A stretch of 64,000 nucleotides of DNA from Topomyia yanbarensis (GCF_030247195.1 NC_080670.1:28103497-28167496), one strand, 5' to 3'; positions 48,059 to 59,125 are shown, counted from the first letter of the stretch. Translations and numbers: made by a program. Notes: generated from the sequence alone by a model not told the origin.

Positions 48059-49267
48059 GAAATTTTTTTTTTTTGAGATCACATCAAATCTCGACCTTTC
48101 AAGCATTTTAAAGACATTTGGAATTTCGAATACAAATTCGATTTTGAAATTTCAAGAATAAGAGAAGACATAAATAAATAAGAAAAAAGGTTTAAAAGAA
48201 AAAAAAATAGAGAAATAATCAAAAACAAAAAAGAAAGACAAAATGCAAAAAATACGAAACAAGTAACAAAACGCAAAAAAGAGTACAAAAAAGAACCTAA
48301 AAATAATAAGTAACATAAAGATACGTGAAAATTAACACAAAAAAGCAAAAAGCATAAACAAGAGAACCGAAAATTATTAAATGCAAGATGAGAACAATAA
48401 AATTATAAATAAAAACGAAATAAAGAAAAACGTAGTACAAAGTAAACAGGCAAAGTATCAAAAGAAAACAGGACAAAAATTAACAAAAAATATACACAAA
48501 GCAGAAAACGAAGAAAGGAAAGAAAAGGAAGGAATTTTTCTAACAAACAAGGCAAAAAAACAAAAATAGACATAAGGAATAACAAAAAAGACCCACGTGC
48601 TGTAAAAACTACGAAAACGGAAAACAAAAAAACGAAAATGAAAAAACATAACCAAAGGAAAAACAGGGAACATATACCGTAACAGCATAAACAACATATA
48701 TTACTATGACAAACAATCAATCAGTCAGTCAACAAACAATAGGAAAAAAATAAAGATGTAAATATAAGGGGGAAAACAAGAAACAACAGAGGACTAATAA
48801 ACAAATGGAGCAAAAAAAAACAAAAAAATAAAAAAAACGATGCAAAATATAGAAAAATACAGGAACATAAACAAAGAACAAAAAGCTATTCGCGGTACGG
48901 TAAAACAACAAACATGAACAGAACAAAACAAGAATAACAAAAAACAGTAGTAAAAAATAACTGTAATGCATAAAGAAAACACGAAACACAAGCCAATAAA
49001 CGAAACAATAAGCAAAAAAACAAAAGCAAACAACAGCGAATAAAAAATAGACTACGAAAAACGAAACGAAAAGCAAAGCAAAAATTAAAAATATATGATA
49101 TAGAACATAAAAGAATGATAAAAACAAAACGAAAAGCTTGAAACAAAATTACGAGAGAATAAACAGTACAACGGAAAACGAAGCATAAAAAAATTCAAAA
49201 TGCAAGGAACAAAAAAATTAACAAAAACGAGATAAAAAACATTAAAAGCTGATAACAAAAAAACAAA

Positions 49268-49524
49268 TCTAGAGAAAATTTTCAATAGGACGTAAGTAAC
49301 AATGAGAGATTCTCTTTGAGGTCTTTCTCTTCTGTTCATTACTCGGCCATTTTAACATTTATTACTCTACTCTTTTCATAATATTGTAGTAAAAACCGTC
49401 GGTTTTCGATATGTACTGGAAAATTAGTACAAAGTGTTGTAATGACGTCGTAATAAACGAAAGAGAAAGTAAACAAAGAGAGGCTCTCAATGTTACTTAC
49501 GTCCTATTGAAAATTTTCTCTAGA
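49268..49524. mobile_element. TA-flanked MITE, 257 bp
   Basis: Terminal inverted repeats of about 50 bp: GAGAAAATTTTCAATAGGAC, continuing GTAAGTAACA.TGAGAG, and its complement at 49,475-49,524, each beside TA. No reading frame. Typical of a mariner-type non-autonomous element. Confidence 0.85.
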
Positions 49525-49679
49525 AATGGCGAATAAAAACGAAACGTAATGATAAATAGAAAACGAAAAAGGAAACAAGCAAGTGCAAAATCATCAAAAA
49601 ATCTAAAAACAAGAACAAAATCAGACACTCAACAAAACAAAAAATATCACAAGCAGAAACAAAAACCAAACATGAAAAG

Positions 49680-49800
49680 AAAAAACAACAGAAAACGTAA
49701 AAGGGGGAAGAGAAACTTGTGAGAATTTGTTACATGGAGGGAGGAGGGAGTTCATTTTGGGCAAATCTTGCGTTACGTAATTTATGAATGGTCCCTAAAC
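49680..49800. other. Non-A-rich island in the A-rich tract
   Basis: GGGGGAAGAGAAACTTGTGAG and GGAGGGAGGAGGGAGTTCATT, with ACGTAATTTATGAATGG. It is unlike the tract around it and probably a fragment of an inserted element. Not identified. Confidence 0.4.
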
Positions 49801-50256
49801 AGGAAAATCATAAAAAACAGACTGTTAAAAAAATGCTAAAACGAATAAACAAGACAAAAATCAAATTAGATAAAATGTAAAAAATTGGAATACATTAACC
49901 ATAAACAAAAAATAAATAATGAAGACAGCAGCACGAAATAAAAACAAAGTAAACCGCCAGAAACACGAAAAACAAAACAATAAAAAAGGTAAAAACAGCA
50001 AAAGCCCCTTATACAAAGCAAGCAAAAAATAAAAGCACCAAATTAGAAAAAAAAACAAAATATAAAAAGCGAATCAAACAATAACAGAACAAAACACAAG
50101 AATAGCAATCAAAAAACAAACAAATGAAAAACGAGGTAGTAAACAAAAATCACAAAGATATAAAACCACCTAACATAAGCAAGGAAACAAAAACCAAATC
50201 AAAAAACCGAAAGATATAAGCAAAAAATCTGCGAACAAAAATAAGAAGAAAAAAAA

Positions 50257-50883
50257 CCTGATTTAATCCCCCTTGCAGTGAAATTGTGCCTTTCTCATTT
50301 CTCCAAACTATGACTAATAATCAATATAATTGTGAAAATGTCTAATACATTCTTAGTACATTATGCACCTACACAATGGCTCGCCAGCCACGAACCTAAT
50401 GAGCTACGTCTCGACGGTGACACACTTGAAACAAAATAAAATATCATACTTATTTAGCCTGATCAGCATTAGTTCAATGTTGTCTTCCTGCTTACTAATT
50501 TTGACATGCGGGTGTGGGTGTGTGAGGAGAAAGAAAAACCCACGAACGGTCCACTCCCCAGCTTAATTTGGTATGCCTTGTGCGAAGTGATGTGGTATAA
50601 AGACTATGTGGTTGAGCAGAGAGGGGGAGCGGGGATGGATGGGATGGTGGTCTGAGAGGGATGTAATGAGGGGTGATCTAAGAGGGGTTTAAATAGGGGG
50701 AGGAGTTATCAGCTAAAGGGGGGAAACTCTCTCCGTACACCTCTAACTACGCCTCTGAACTCCAAAAACACTCTCAGTTGAAAAAAAAATGAATAGGAAT
50801 ATGACCCTTGGCCCTCCGGGCCAGGATGTCGTTGATGGATATCAGAGTGCTTGCATAACCTTTCTATAAAAGAAAGGCAAAAG
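50257..50883 (+). mobile_element. TTGCCTTTCTC/AGAAAGGCAA family element, copy 2
   Basis: Blocks CCTGATTTAATCCC, GTGCCTTTCTCATTTC, ACAATGGCTCGCCAGCCACG, GACACACTTGAAACAAAA, CCCAGCTTAATTTGGTATG, a G-rich middle, and the end TTGCATAACCTTTCTA, AGAAAGGCAAAA. It is closest to the copy at 60,545-61,417. Confidence 0.8.
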
Positions 50884-51739
50884 AGAAAGCATTAAATAAA
50901 ACATTAAACAGCAAAAAAATGAAAACGAAGACGAAAATACAACAAAACGTCTGCAAAAAGCGAACCCAATAAAACAAGGCAGTAAAGAAAATAGGAGAAG
51001 GATAAAATAAATGAAAGATACGAGAATAAAACTAAACTAAATAAAACAAGAAACAAAAAGCGAAAAAACAGAAAAAAATCAAGAAGCACAAAACAAGCAT
51101 ACAAAAAATAGAAGCAATCAACAAAAAACACAAAAAACCAAAAGGAAGACCAAAAACAAAAAAAAAACAAGCAAAAAAGCAAACTACTGGAACAATCAAT
51201 TAAAAAAATTAACCTATGAATAGAAAAACACGAAACAAACCACAAAAAACAACAACAAATAATGAACCAAAATGAATAAGAAACAAGAGATCAAAAATCA
51301 GACAAATCTACATGCAAAATAAGGATGTTAGGATTGCTTGACTTTTCGTGACGATCTATTCTTCTTTTATCTAAATAAAATAAGTAATCAGAAAAAATAC
51401 GAAAAGTGCAATGAAGAAAAAAGTGAAGAAAATAGTATGTAACATGCATTCATGGAAACTGAGAAAAAATTAGAACGCTCAAGAGAAAGAACTGAAAAAA
51501 ATCACTTGAACACTAATTTAATGACCAGGAAAAAAATTACAGCACAGATATTGAAAATATTGGAAAATGGAATGAGGAACAAAAAGTACGAAAGAATATA
51601 GAAAAAGTTCGAAAAACTGAAGAATAAAAATAGTAATTGTTGAATAGAATAAACAATAAAAATAGTGATAAGTGACACATGAAGGCAAGAATCGGAATGA
51701 TATTTTGAGACAAACAAGCGTTCAGTTCTCCTCATATGA

Positions 51740-52005
51740 AACGGTGTTTATCATCGGCAGGATTAGAGCATTTCCAGGATAAAATATTGACATCATTCAA
51801 GTAAAATATGTATATATGAGGACTCAAATTGCTTCTTGGTGATATAGGTATGGTATATTGTTATGAATTTTGATAGTAATTCGGCTATCGGGCACCAAAT
51901 TAAACGTTTCGATAGAGCTATTGTGACATTCAAGGATTCAAGTCTGAATAAAACAAATCATCCAACTATGTTTTATTACTCCCAAAGGATAACAATTTAG
52001 GTAAA
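51740..52005. other. No recognised feature
   Basis: Mixed-composition sequence after the A-rich tract. Nothing identified. Confidence 0.35.
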
Positions 52006-52009
52006 ACCA

Positions 52010-52210
52010 ATTTATCACCAACTAGGGAGAAATTGGATAAAACCACTTTCGCGCATTAAGGGCACAAAAACCTATAACTTGTCCAGGAACACAAATTGTG
52101 TCTTCGTTTTTGGAGCTAGCGTCAGTCCGGTACTAGCTTAATCCTAGCACTAAGTTAGTGTCGGATTCTGATGAGACGGAGTCGAAACGCAAACTCCATA
52201 ACTAATTTAA
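52010..52210 (+). mobile_element. Hammerhead-repeat element, deletion derivative (copy D)
   Basis: TTAAGGGCACAAAAACCTATA, CCAGGAACACAAATTGTGTC and TTTTTGGAGCTAGCG precede the ribozyme, and CTCCATAACTAATTTA follows. The same blocks occur in the 22.2-22.65 kb palindrome, with the minus-strand half missing. Confidence 0.7.
52119..52190 (+). ncRNA. Predicted hammerhead ribozyme, copy D
   Basis: Stem III GCG/CGC (52,119-52,121 with 52,188-52,190), triplet GTC with cleavage expected after C52,123, stem I of 44 nt (52,124-52,167; AGTCCGG pairing with TCGGATT and onward), CTGATGA (52,168-52,174), stem II GAC-GGA-GTC (52,175-52,183), and GAAA (52,184-52,187). Every conserved core base is present. With copy B this is the best candidate for activity. 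Confidence 0.82.
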
Positions 52211-52214
52211 ACAA

Positions 52215-53225
52215 TTCAAGATTTCCAGTCAAAAGTTGAACTTTACATGCATCATAACGAATGTTAAACTAGCAATTAGCTTATACAGAACGGAATACCA
52301 TTTTTTTTTGCTTCAAATATCAAAATAAAACTAAATTTACCCTCTTGATTCAAGCTACCCGCTGGTGACCTTGTTACCGACGTTCACCCCTAACCGGCGC
52401 TAACCTACAAAGCGGAACACAATAGTGCTCAGATTTTTAGCAACACTAGCCTCAAGCACCCAGCTCCACCAACCAACCGACCAACCCGACTTGGAGATCG
52501 GTTCCACCAAAATCATGACGACCTCTCCGTTGCTTACGCCCCGTGTTGATTTAACCGAATTAAAGCGCGGAAGGAGCAAACCCATTCTATTCAGCTACGC
52601 GATTTCAAATTTATGCTAAGCAAACATCGTCATAACCGCTGACTCGCAGAACAAAAGAACGACGACGTCTTTAGCTGATCCGAAGTCGTGGGGGCGGGGG
52701 GGGGGTGGTAAACCTCCTTGCCAACATTGAATGGGACGGCGAGCGCTTTTTGCCATTTTGAAGAAGTCATGTATTTTTAATTACCCTCGTCGCGGGTGCC
52801 CATCGGCGCCGCTGGGTTGCCCCACTCAACAGTAGTGGAACAGCGGTTACGTATTTATGCTATTCATACCGGGTGCTTTTGTGGCGTTGGTTTCCAAAGA
52901 AGATACTTGTTGTGTAGTAAAAAATGAAACGAACATCAACTCGTGCTGAGGATCGTGAATGATCTCAAGGTTAAAGATTTATATTTCCTGAGGGGAAAAG
53001 TGGAAACGGAATGAAACATTTACTTATCGCAATAACTAGTTTGCTATATTACTCTCTAAGGAGACGATTGAATAAAGATAATTTTGTGTATGAGAGGCCT
53101 CTCCTTCTGCTTTATTGCCCCCTTGTATAACGTTAACGAGATACTGCACAATCATGTTTTGGACGAATATATTAATAAACTTATATGCGAAGAGATTTTT
53201 TGTTATACTATTGAAATAGGTGAGC
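52215..53225. other. No recognised gene; short GC-rich segment at 52,620-52,870
   Basis: Includes a G-run near 52,697-52,706. Overlapping 61-64 codon frames on both strands at 52,400-52,619 carry no known motif. Confidence 0.35.
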
Positions 53226-53233
53226 TAGAGATG

Positions 53234-53347
53234 GACATAGCGTGGTTGGGTTCGATTCTCAACCCCGCACACAGAATTAGATTTTTTTTAACCCAAGTTA
53301 AAAGAGGTGAATGACCTCGAGCTTAAAATCTCTATATAGTCGAAATA
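53234..53347 (+). mobile_element. tRNA-derived SINE (family 1), internally deleted
   Basis: GACATAGCGTGGTTGG runs directly into GTTCGATTCTCAACCCCGC, so about 30 bp between box A and box B are missing compared with 46,875-47,034. The tail TTTTTTTAACCC, TGACCTCGAGCTTAAAATCTC and TATAGTCGAAATAA is present. Confidence 0.78.
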
Positions 53348-53349
53348 AG

Positions 53350-53740
53350 TTAGATGCTTCCGTCGTGTAAGGGAATAAGTTGGGGTTCATTCGGGTTTAA
53401 ACCAGATGACACATATTGCTGGTAAAATTATAGTAACCTTTTTTCCATTCTTTGTTTCATGAGTTGCCCTTAGATGTAAATATTTTCTTCTTCGGCAATA
53501 GTAATATGAACGAATCAAAATACATGTGTAACATATTTAATTTAGAATAAGGATGTCAACCTAAAATTTTGTATTATCCCCGTTATCACCATTTGAGCTT
53601 GTTAGAAAATGATCTGCAACTTATGAAACTTCGAATGGAAAACCACACTCTTTTTTCAACCATTTTTTAAGTCAATCAGTAAATTTGTGCATGGCCAGAA
53701 TGGTAGGACAGAAAGTGAGTCATTCGATTTGCCGTTACGC
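53350..53740. other. No recognised feature
   Basis: AT-rich sequence without identifiable elements. Confidence 0.35.
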
Positions 53741-53748
53741 TTAGCACA

Positions 53749-53988
53749 CTATCGTGAGACTCTCGTTGATGACATTGCCCCACGATACACGGTAATCGAT
53801 TTACGAGAGCGGAAGTTGTCATTTCGTAGAGTAGACAAGGTTACTAATGTAAACTCATTCACACCAGCATCCTTGAAAAACAGCATATACAGTAATGATT
53901 CTATATTACTTCCCTGTGTAATTCCTGTAATTTGTTGCTGGGAACTGAGAAGAAACACGATGACCAAACTAATAATTTGCCACACCAA
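53749..53988 (-). pseudogene. Possible reverse transcriptase fragment
   Basis: The 79-codon minus frame contains TGITQGSNIESLLYMLFFKD, which resembles the G.PQGS.L.PLLF.LF.ND box of non-LTR reverse transcriptases and the fragment at 43,890-44,050. The YADD box is not clearly recoverable. A weak but plausible assignment. Confidence 0.4.
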
Positions 53989-54014
53989 TGAGATGCGTTT
54001 CAGTCAGTAGACTT

Positions 54015-54610
54015 TTCTGGGTTTAACGAATCCCGCGAACGAGGCTATTTCAGCTTTCATAATGGAGTCGTTATAAGGTTGGTACCACATGGTACCAATC
54101 TTAGTAAAAGTACCTATAGCTTTCACGCACGGCAGTCGCATATAACAACTGATATTTGGGCTATTCGGCAATGGTCTATACCGTCATGTTTGAAAAGTTA
54201 CTTCATGGTTATAAAATTTGGGATTTAAGAAAATTTCTTAATTTTTTTTCTTTTTGTGAAAGCGCAAAGAAAATAAATTGAGAATACTTCTTAAAAGTTC
54301 CGCACTGTAAAGTTACACCGCGACAGTTGATGCTAAGTATTGTCCTATCCATTCGCCTGTTCGGGACGATCAAGATCCATGGATGCACGGACAATGAAAG
54401 GGGCAGTGAGATCCATTTCTTTTGAAATTTCGAAGAACTTCTAACCCCTTTGATTCTCTTAACGGTTTTTGAATAGTGAGAAAGTGGCAGGCTCGATCGT
54501 TTTCTTAACATCTGTCACCGTGAGCTCAAGTATAAGTACATATTATAGCAGCAGACAGTATTGTAGGAATATCACAGAAAACCCGGCGAATGTGCTGGTA
54601 AAAATCATCT
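54015..54610. other. No recognised feature
   Basis: A short tandem GGTACCACATGGTACC palindrome-like block lies at about 54,080. No gene or repeat family is recognised. Confidence 0.35.
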
Positions 54611-54614
54611 AGTA

Positions 54615-54986
54615 CACTCAGGTTTTTTTTACGCGGGGGATACAGGCCGCGTAAATGAAAACCGCGTAAATTTCAAAATCCGCGTAAATGAAAACCGCGT
54701 AAATTTCAAAATCCGCGTAAATGAAAACCGCGTAAATTTCAAAATCCGCGTAAATGAAGACCACTTAAATTTAAGAATCCACGTTAAAGGGAACCTCGTT
54801 GATGGATACCGCGTAAATTTCAAAATCCGCGTAAATGAAAACCACGTAAATTTCAAAATCCGCGTAAATGAAAACCGCGTAAATTTCAAAATCCGCGTAA
54901 ATGAAAACCGCGTAAATTTCAAAATCCGCGTAAAAAAACCGCGTAAAAATACCGCGCAAAAAAACCGCGTAAAAAAAACTTGAGTG
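54615..54986. mobile_element. TA-flanked MITE carrying a 33 bp satellite
   Basis: Ends CACTCAGGTTTTTTTTACGC and its near-complement (ending CTTGAGTG), each beside TA (54,613-54,614 and 54,987-54,988). The interior is about nine copies of a 33 bp unit made of CCGCGTAAATTTCAAAAT plus CCGCGTAAATGAAAA. As 33 is a multiple of 3, the array gives an artefactual frame with 11-residue repeats (ILKFTRFSFTR) on the minus strand. Confidence 0.85.
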
Positions 54987-54999
54987 TACAATTAAAATC

Positions 55000-55310
55000 G
55001 AATCACAGTTTTGAACATCGTTGGCTAAAATAGTCATTTAGCGCCGACTGCATCTAGTACCTCCAAAGCTACAGCTAGCACCGCCAACGAAGCGGAGAAC
55101 GCCAACAAAGACAAATACATAGCGTAATGCGAAAGTGCAAGAAGGAAACTAGATCATCTGACTATGAACTTCGTCAGAAGTAGCGTCAGGTTACATGAAC
55201 GAATACAATAACGACGGAGAAAATGAGTTGATCGGGATCACCAAAGCAATAAAAAATTATGTCAATTCGAACGAGTAGCAGTAGAGAATTGCGTGCAAGG
55301 GCTTCAAAAT
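55000..55310. other. No recognised feature
   Basis: Mixed sequence between the satellite MITE and the short-period repeat block. Nothing identified. Confidence 0.35.
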
Positions 55311-55319
55311 TGCGGAGGA

Positions 55320-55680
55320 ATCCATCTCAGAATTATAATGGAATTCTGTTTCAGGTTTCTGATAGAATCGTTTTCAGGATTTTGATGGAACGCTTCATAG
55401 GATTCTAATAGAATTCTTCTCATTATTATGAATTGTCTTAAGGATTCTGATGGAATTCTTCTCTAAACTCAGATAAAAATCTCAACATTTTTAGGAATGA
55501 ATCCGTCGCAGGATTCCGTTAGAGTTGTTTACAGGATTGGAATTGAATCCTTCATAGGAACTTTCCTCAGGATTCTAATAGAATCGATTTAAGATTTCCT
55601 TCTCAAGTATCTGATAGCATCAATCTAAAAATTCTGATGGAATCCTTCTCAGGATTCCTGGTAATAAAAATTGAAGGATC
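55320..55680 (+). repeat. Degenerate ~27-30 bp repeat (GGATTCTGATGGAATCCTTC)
   Basis: Around ten imperfect copies of AGGATTCTGATGGAATCCTT, many reduced to TTCTGATAGAATC, in direct orientation. Each unit is itself partly palindromic (GATTC..GAATC). Confidence 0.7.
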
Positions 55681-56084
55681 GGGGAATTTAATTGGACCTG
55701 GAATAATCTAGAATTTTCAGGGAATGATAATTTAAATCATGGAAAAAAAATCCCGTTGGATTATTGGATCGAATAATGCGCATAATGCGGTGAGCAAAGT
55801 TTGTGGCAGCTTTTTAGCTAATGGGTTCTCGTGACTACCAACTATAGAGTCAATTCACAGCTCAACTGAGTACAAGTTTCCGTAGTGCACCGTTCAGAAA
55901 TGGCACATGGAGATCTGTTCTTGATGTGTACATAATGTGGTCTAAGATTTACAAAAAAAGCCTGCTATGTGGTATTTTTGAATCAGATAAGAGGGAATTA
56001 CACACATTCTCACGATACAACCGTCGGTTTCGGTTCCATATTCCGACATTATTCTTGCAATAAACTTATGGCAAGTACACGCTG

Positions 56085-56255
56085 ACAGAACGTGTAGTTG
56101 TGCATCATATTGCAGGTTTTCAAGCACAATAAAGCTTCGTCAGCGAAACTGTTGAACGCTATCAGTGTATAATGTTGGATATGATGGAGTTGTAGAAAGG
56201 TAACTTCCGAAAGCTTAAATACTTCGCACTTCAAAAATAGTTCCATCTCGGGAAC
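56085..56255 (-). pseudogene. Non-LTR ORF1 relic
   Basis: The minus frame reads ELFLKCEVFKLSEVTFLQLH, then HIQHYTLIAFNSFADEALLC and a degraded MMHNYTF, colinear with KVKMELDLTEVSHVQLHHTR and QVVLITFNSLAEA of the 24.5-25.3 kb ORF1. The rest is lost. Confidence 0.65.
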
Positions 56256-56584
56256 GGAAGGACGGACACGGCAATGTTTAAAATCAACATCCTCTGTGTC
56301 GAACCGAAGTATGATCCTAAATTCCCACCTCACTTTGTCTCGCTGAACTCACAACAAACGAAACTGCGATCACCACCCCACAAATAAACGTAACAGTACT
56401 TTATTTCTCATTAGATCCAGGCGACTGTTATTTGTATTTTGCTTTATTGCTGTGTAGCAGGAGTAGCTATTTGTAAGTGAATGGGATGCCGAGGAAATTG
56501 TTTTTTTTTGTTAGCTTCAACAAATCATTCCATTAAATCCATTCCGTTTTTCCATGTTTTCGAAAAGCGCCCCCATGAATCTAA

Positions 56585-56830
56585 CTGTGAAATTTTTCTC
56601 AGAATTATGAATGAACCATTATCGGGATTCTGCTGAAATCCTTCACAGGATTGTGATGGAATCTTTTGCAGGATTCTGATACAATCCTTCTCAGGAATAG
56701 AATCTTTCTCTATCTATGCTATGCTGGAATCTTTTTCAGCATTTTCAGGGCGGAATCCTTTTCAAGATGGTATCCTTCCATGGATTCGGATGGGATCCGG
56801 TAATTCATCTCAGATTAATTTCATGAGTGA
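56585..56830 (+). repeat. Degenerate GGATTCTGATGGAATC repeat, second block
   Basis: Same unit as 55,320-55,680 (AGGATTGTGATGGAATCTTT, AGGATTCTGATACAATCCTT and others). The two blocks are separated by about 900 bp that contain the ORF1 relic at 56,085-56,255. Confidence 0.65.
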
Positions 56831-56934
56831 TACTCCAGAGAGCCTGATCGAAACAGTTTTTCACAAATACTAAGCAAATCACAAAGATTAGATTGAGTAT
56901 TTTGCTTTAAACCATCATTTTATATTGATTAAGG

Positions 56935-57275
56935 ATTGTTTTCGTGAAAAAAATATGATTTGGCAAGGGATCTGTTCCTGCGGCAAGAAAACCATCACTT
57001 TCGTGAAAGATAGCAATCTGAATACAGGTAAAAAATGGCGCCTCAACAAACCATGATTGCTCAGTTACATTCTGGCCAGATCTAGTCAGCTGCCATTACA
57101 GGAAGGACACGCTACAATGGTACGACAATCCCAAAAGATCAAATTGTCTCCAGCTCGTGCGCTCGCCCCATAGTTAGCGATGTACTGGGCGATAATTAAG
57201 CGGAAACCGCTAATTAAGAGAGCAGTCACTAGCAACAGTGGTGGAATGATGAATGATAATTGATCTAAGAAGCTG
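56935..57275 (+). pseudogene. Tc1/mariner transposase relic, plus copy
   Basis: Plus-strand frames give MIWQGICSCGKKT at about 56,960, FWPDLVSCHYRKDTLQWYDN at about 57,071-57,130 (carrying a catalytic D of the DDE/D triad), PK and, near 57,176, MYWAIIKRK. The order W..ICSCGKK, FWPDL.SCHY, YWAIIKRK is that of IS630/Tc1/mariner transposases. Frameshifts and a deletion remove much of the domain. Confidence 0.8.
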
Positions 57276-57469
57276 TGCGCCGGATTAAGAGCGAAATTAA
57301 CAGAACAGCGCGTGAACTTCTCGAACTAACGATAGCTAACTAACAAATGACCTGTATTACGTCGTTAGAAAAAAATGTACTTGAATTTCCGTAATATTTT
57401 TCGATAGAAAGAATGGTTAAGCAAATACACGCATTTGAATGTATCCCGATTCCGGAAAAATATAGCCTT

Positions 57470-57597
57470 TTGCTGTTTACTGTAATGAAAACCGAAGTCT
57501 TTTTGCCGCAGCTGCAGATTTTCCGCCAGATCATCAGCTTGTCGGCAAATACGTCCGCATGAACAAATTTATATTTATTTGAAAAAAAAAAAAACAC
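57470..57597 (-). pseudogene. Tc1/mariner transposase relic, minus copy
   Basis: The minus frame reads VHADVFADKLMIWRKICSCG followed by KKTSVFIT, matching the first block of the plus-strand relic at 56,935. The two face each other, so either two insertions or an inversion occurred. Confidence 0.65.
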
Positions 57598-57599
57598 TC

Positions 57600-58480
57600 A
57601 GCAATCCCTTACCAGAATTCACACTTTCTGACCCGGAAGCTGTTTAAAATCTAATTGGACACATGACACGTCTAATCATCCAAAAAAAAAATTGTGTCCG
57701 TTTGATCTGGTCAGCCAGTGATCAAATAGCTTTTGAGCCAACACACGGCGCGATCAATTAAGTCACGCGAAAACTGTAAACTGTACAGCAATGCTGTGTT
57801 GTGGGAGGTTTTATGATGATCCAGGGCCTTCATTTTGGTGATATAGTTTTGGTGATTAATGCCCCTTGCAGTGAGATATTAGCTACAACCTTTTTTTGAA
57901 AGAATGAAAAGTAAGGTGATGTCTTCAGAAATGTTTAAGAACTTGTTTTGCGAACATTTTTGCTGGAAACCAAAAATCTCTATTTATAGCATACTCGAAG
58001 TTATAGACCGTTGTTTGTGAATGACCTCTTAAAAAAAACTTTTTCTGTAACATAACTTCTTAAATATCATAGATGAAGTTTCAGCATATTCCAGAAAGTT
58101 GTTCGTTTGGTCAAGATACATATTTTTTAGAGGAGTTTATCGTTCTATCTCTTGCGGTTCCAAAACTGTTCGATGTTTTCATGAAATTGGTGGAAGTTTC
58201 AATAGTAATAACTTTTGAACCGGCAAATTTGAAAATTGTGTATTTTGATAACTAGGAAAACGTCATAGAATATATGAAACTCGTGGGATTAGTATCTGGA
58301 AAGATACATAATATCAATATTTTTGAGGGTTGTCTAAATAAAACGAACTATAAATTCTAAAGTATTTAAAGGAGAGACTAAGCAAATTTCACAATATTAT
58401 TCGCAAAAGCATTCTCCACAACTTTGCTGAAGACATCAACTCATTTCTTCTGCAAGAATTTTTTTTTCAAGAGTTGTCCT
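57600..58480. other. No recognised gene
   Basis: A 60-codon plus frame at 58,073-58,255 has no known motif. The segment at 57,880-58,470 looks repeat-like (AT-rich, with phrases such as ATAACTTTTGAACC) but cannot be assigned. Confidence 0.35.
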
Positions 58481-58594
58481 ACTGGAGCTGTAGAACTAGG
58501 TTCTCGGCAGGGCTCCCCGTCAGAATCACATACTACAATTTGCAGACGAGACAGGCAATGTCGCCCACTAAAACACTGCAATAGGCCAATTGTA

Positions 58595-58880
58595 GCGGGC
58601 CGTGATTCTGAATGTGATATTCATTGTACGGTTCTGGTATGTGCGGGCGTAGGGACTCGCGATCGCGTGTATCATCGCGAAGGGCTCGAAACATTTGTAC
58701 GTTAACGTGCTCGATCGCGTGTCCGTTTGTATGTCGCGTGTGCTAACGTGTATGAACTTCGCGTGTATAAATTCTATTTCATAACCGTGTGCCTTTCGCA
58801 TATTCGCGTGTGTTCTAGAATGATCGCGCGCGGGCCGTGAATCTGATACTTAATTTTTTATGTACGGTTCAGATTCCAGA
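58595..58880 (+). repeat. CGCGTGT-rich element with direct terminal blocks
   Basis: GCGGGCCGTGATTCTGA (58,597 on) and GCGGGCCGTGAATCTGA (58,830 on), each followed within about 25 bp by TGTACGGTTC, bracket a region with at least seven GCGTGT or CGCGTGT words. It is probably an internal repeat of an unnamed element. Confidence 0.55.
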
Positions 58881-58920
58881 AGAAAGTGGGTTCTTACATA
58901 TCATTAGAATTCGGCTCTAT

Positions 58921-59125
58921 CCCATTTGGCATAATGTGATATGGCATAATGCCATTTGGCATAATGTCATATGGCATAATGACCATTTGGCATAATGGTT
59001 ATTTGGCATAATAGTCAGTTGGCATAAAGGTGACTTGGCATAATGGCAATTTGGCATAATGACCATTTGGCATAAAGACTATTTGGCATAACGCCATTTG
59101 GCATAATTCTATTTGGTATATTTTT
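58921..59125 (+). repeat. Left TTTGGCATAATG array
   Basis: About a dozen TTTGGCATAATG units spaced 12-18 bp apart with variable three- to five-base linkers. It mirrors the right array at 61,848-62,121. Confidence 0.92.

Larger units (their letters stand above)
44580..51720 (+). repeat. ~7 kb A-rich, T-poor low-complexity region with inserted elements
   Basis: On the plus strand A dominates, mixed with single C, G and T (AAAAC, AAAAG, AAAT words) and no constant period. The complement reads as Phe/Leu/Cys/Ser-rich frames of 60-137 codons, which are spurious. The tract is interrupted by separate elements at 45,665-46,035, 46,875-47,034, 47,385-48,058, 49,268-49,524 and 50,257-50,883. The smaller tract at 22,850-23,270 is alike. 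Confidence 0.8.

Noticed and set aside
44494..51735. Many minus-strand frames rich in Phe, Leu, Cys and Ser that look like membrane proteins
   Set aside because: They are the complement of an A-rich low-complexity tract, overlap in several frames and lack any conserved family motif.
54629..55037. 120-codon frame with 11-residue repeats (ILKFTRFSFTR)
   Set aside because: It follows from a 33 bp satellite whose length is a multiple of three. The ends are transposon termini.
58921..59125. CRISPR-like array of short repeats
   Set aside because: The linkers are only a few bases and the array is mirrored at 61,848, so these are transposon ends in a eukaryotic genome.
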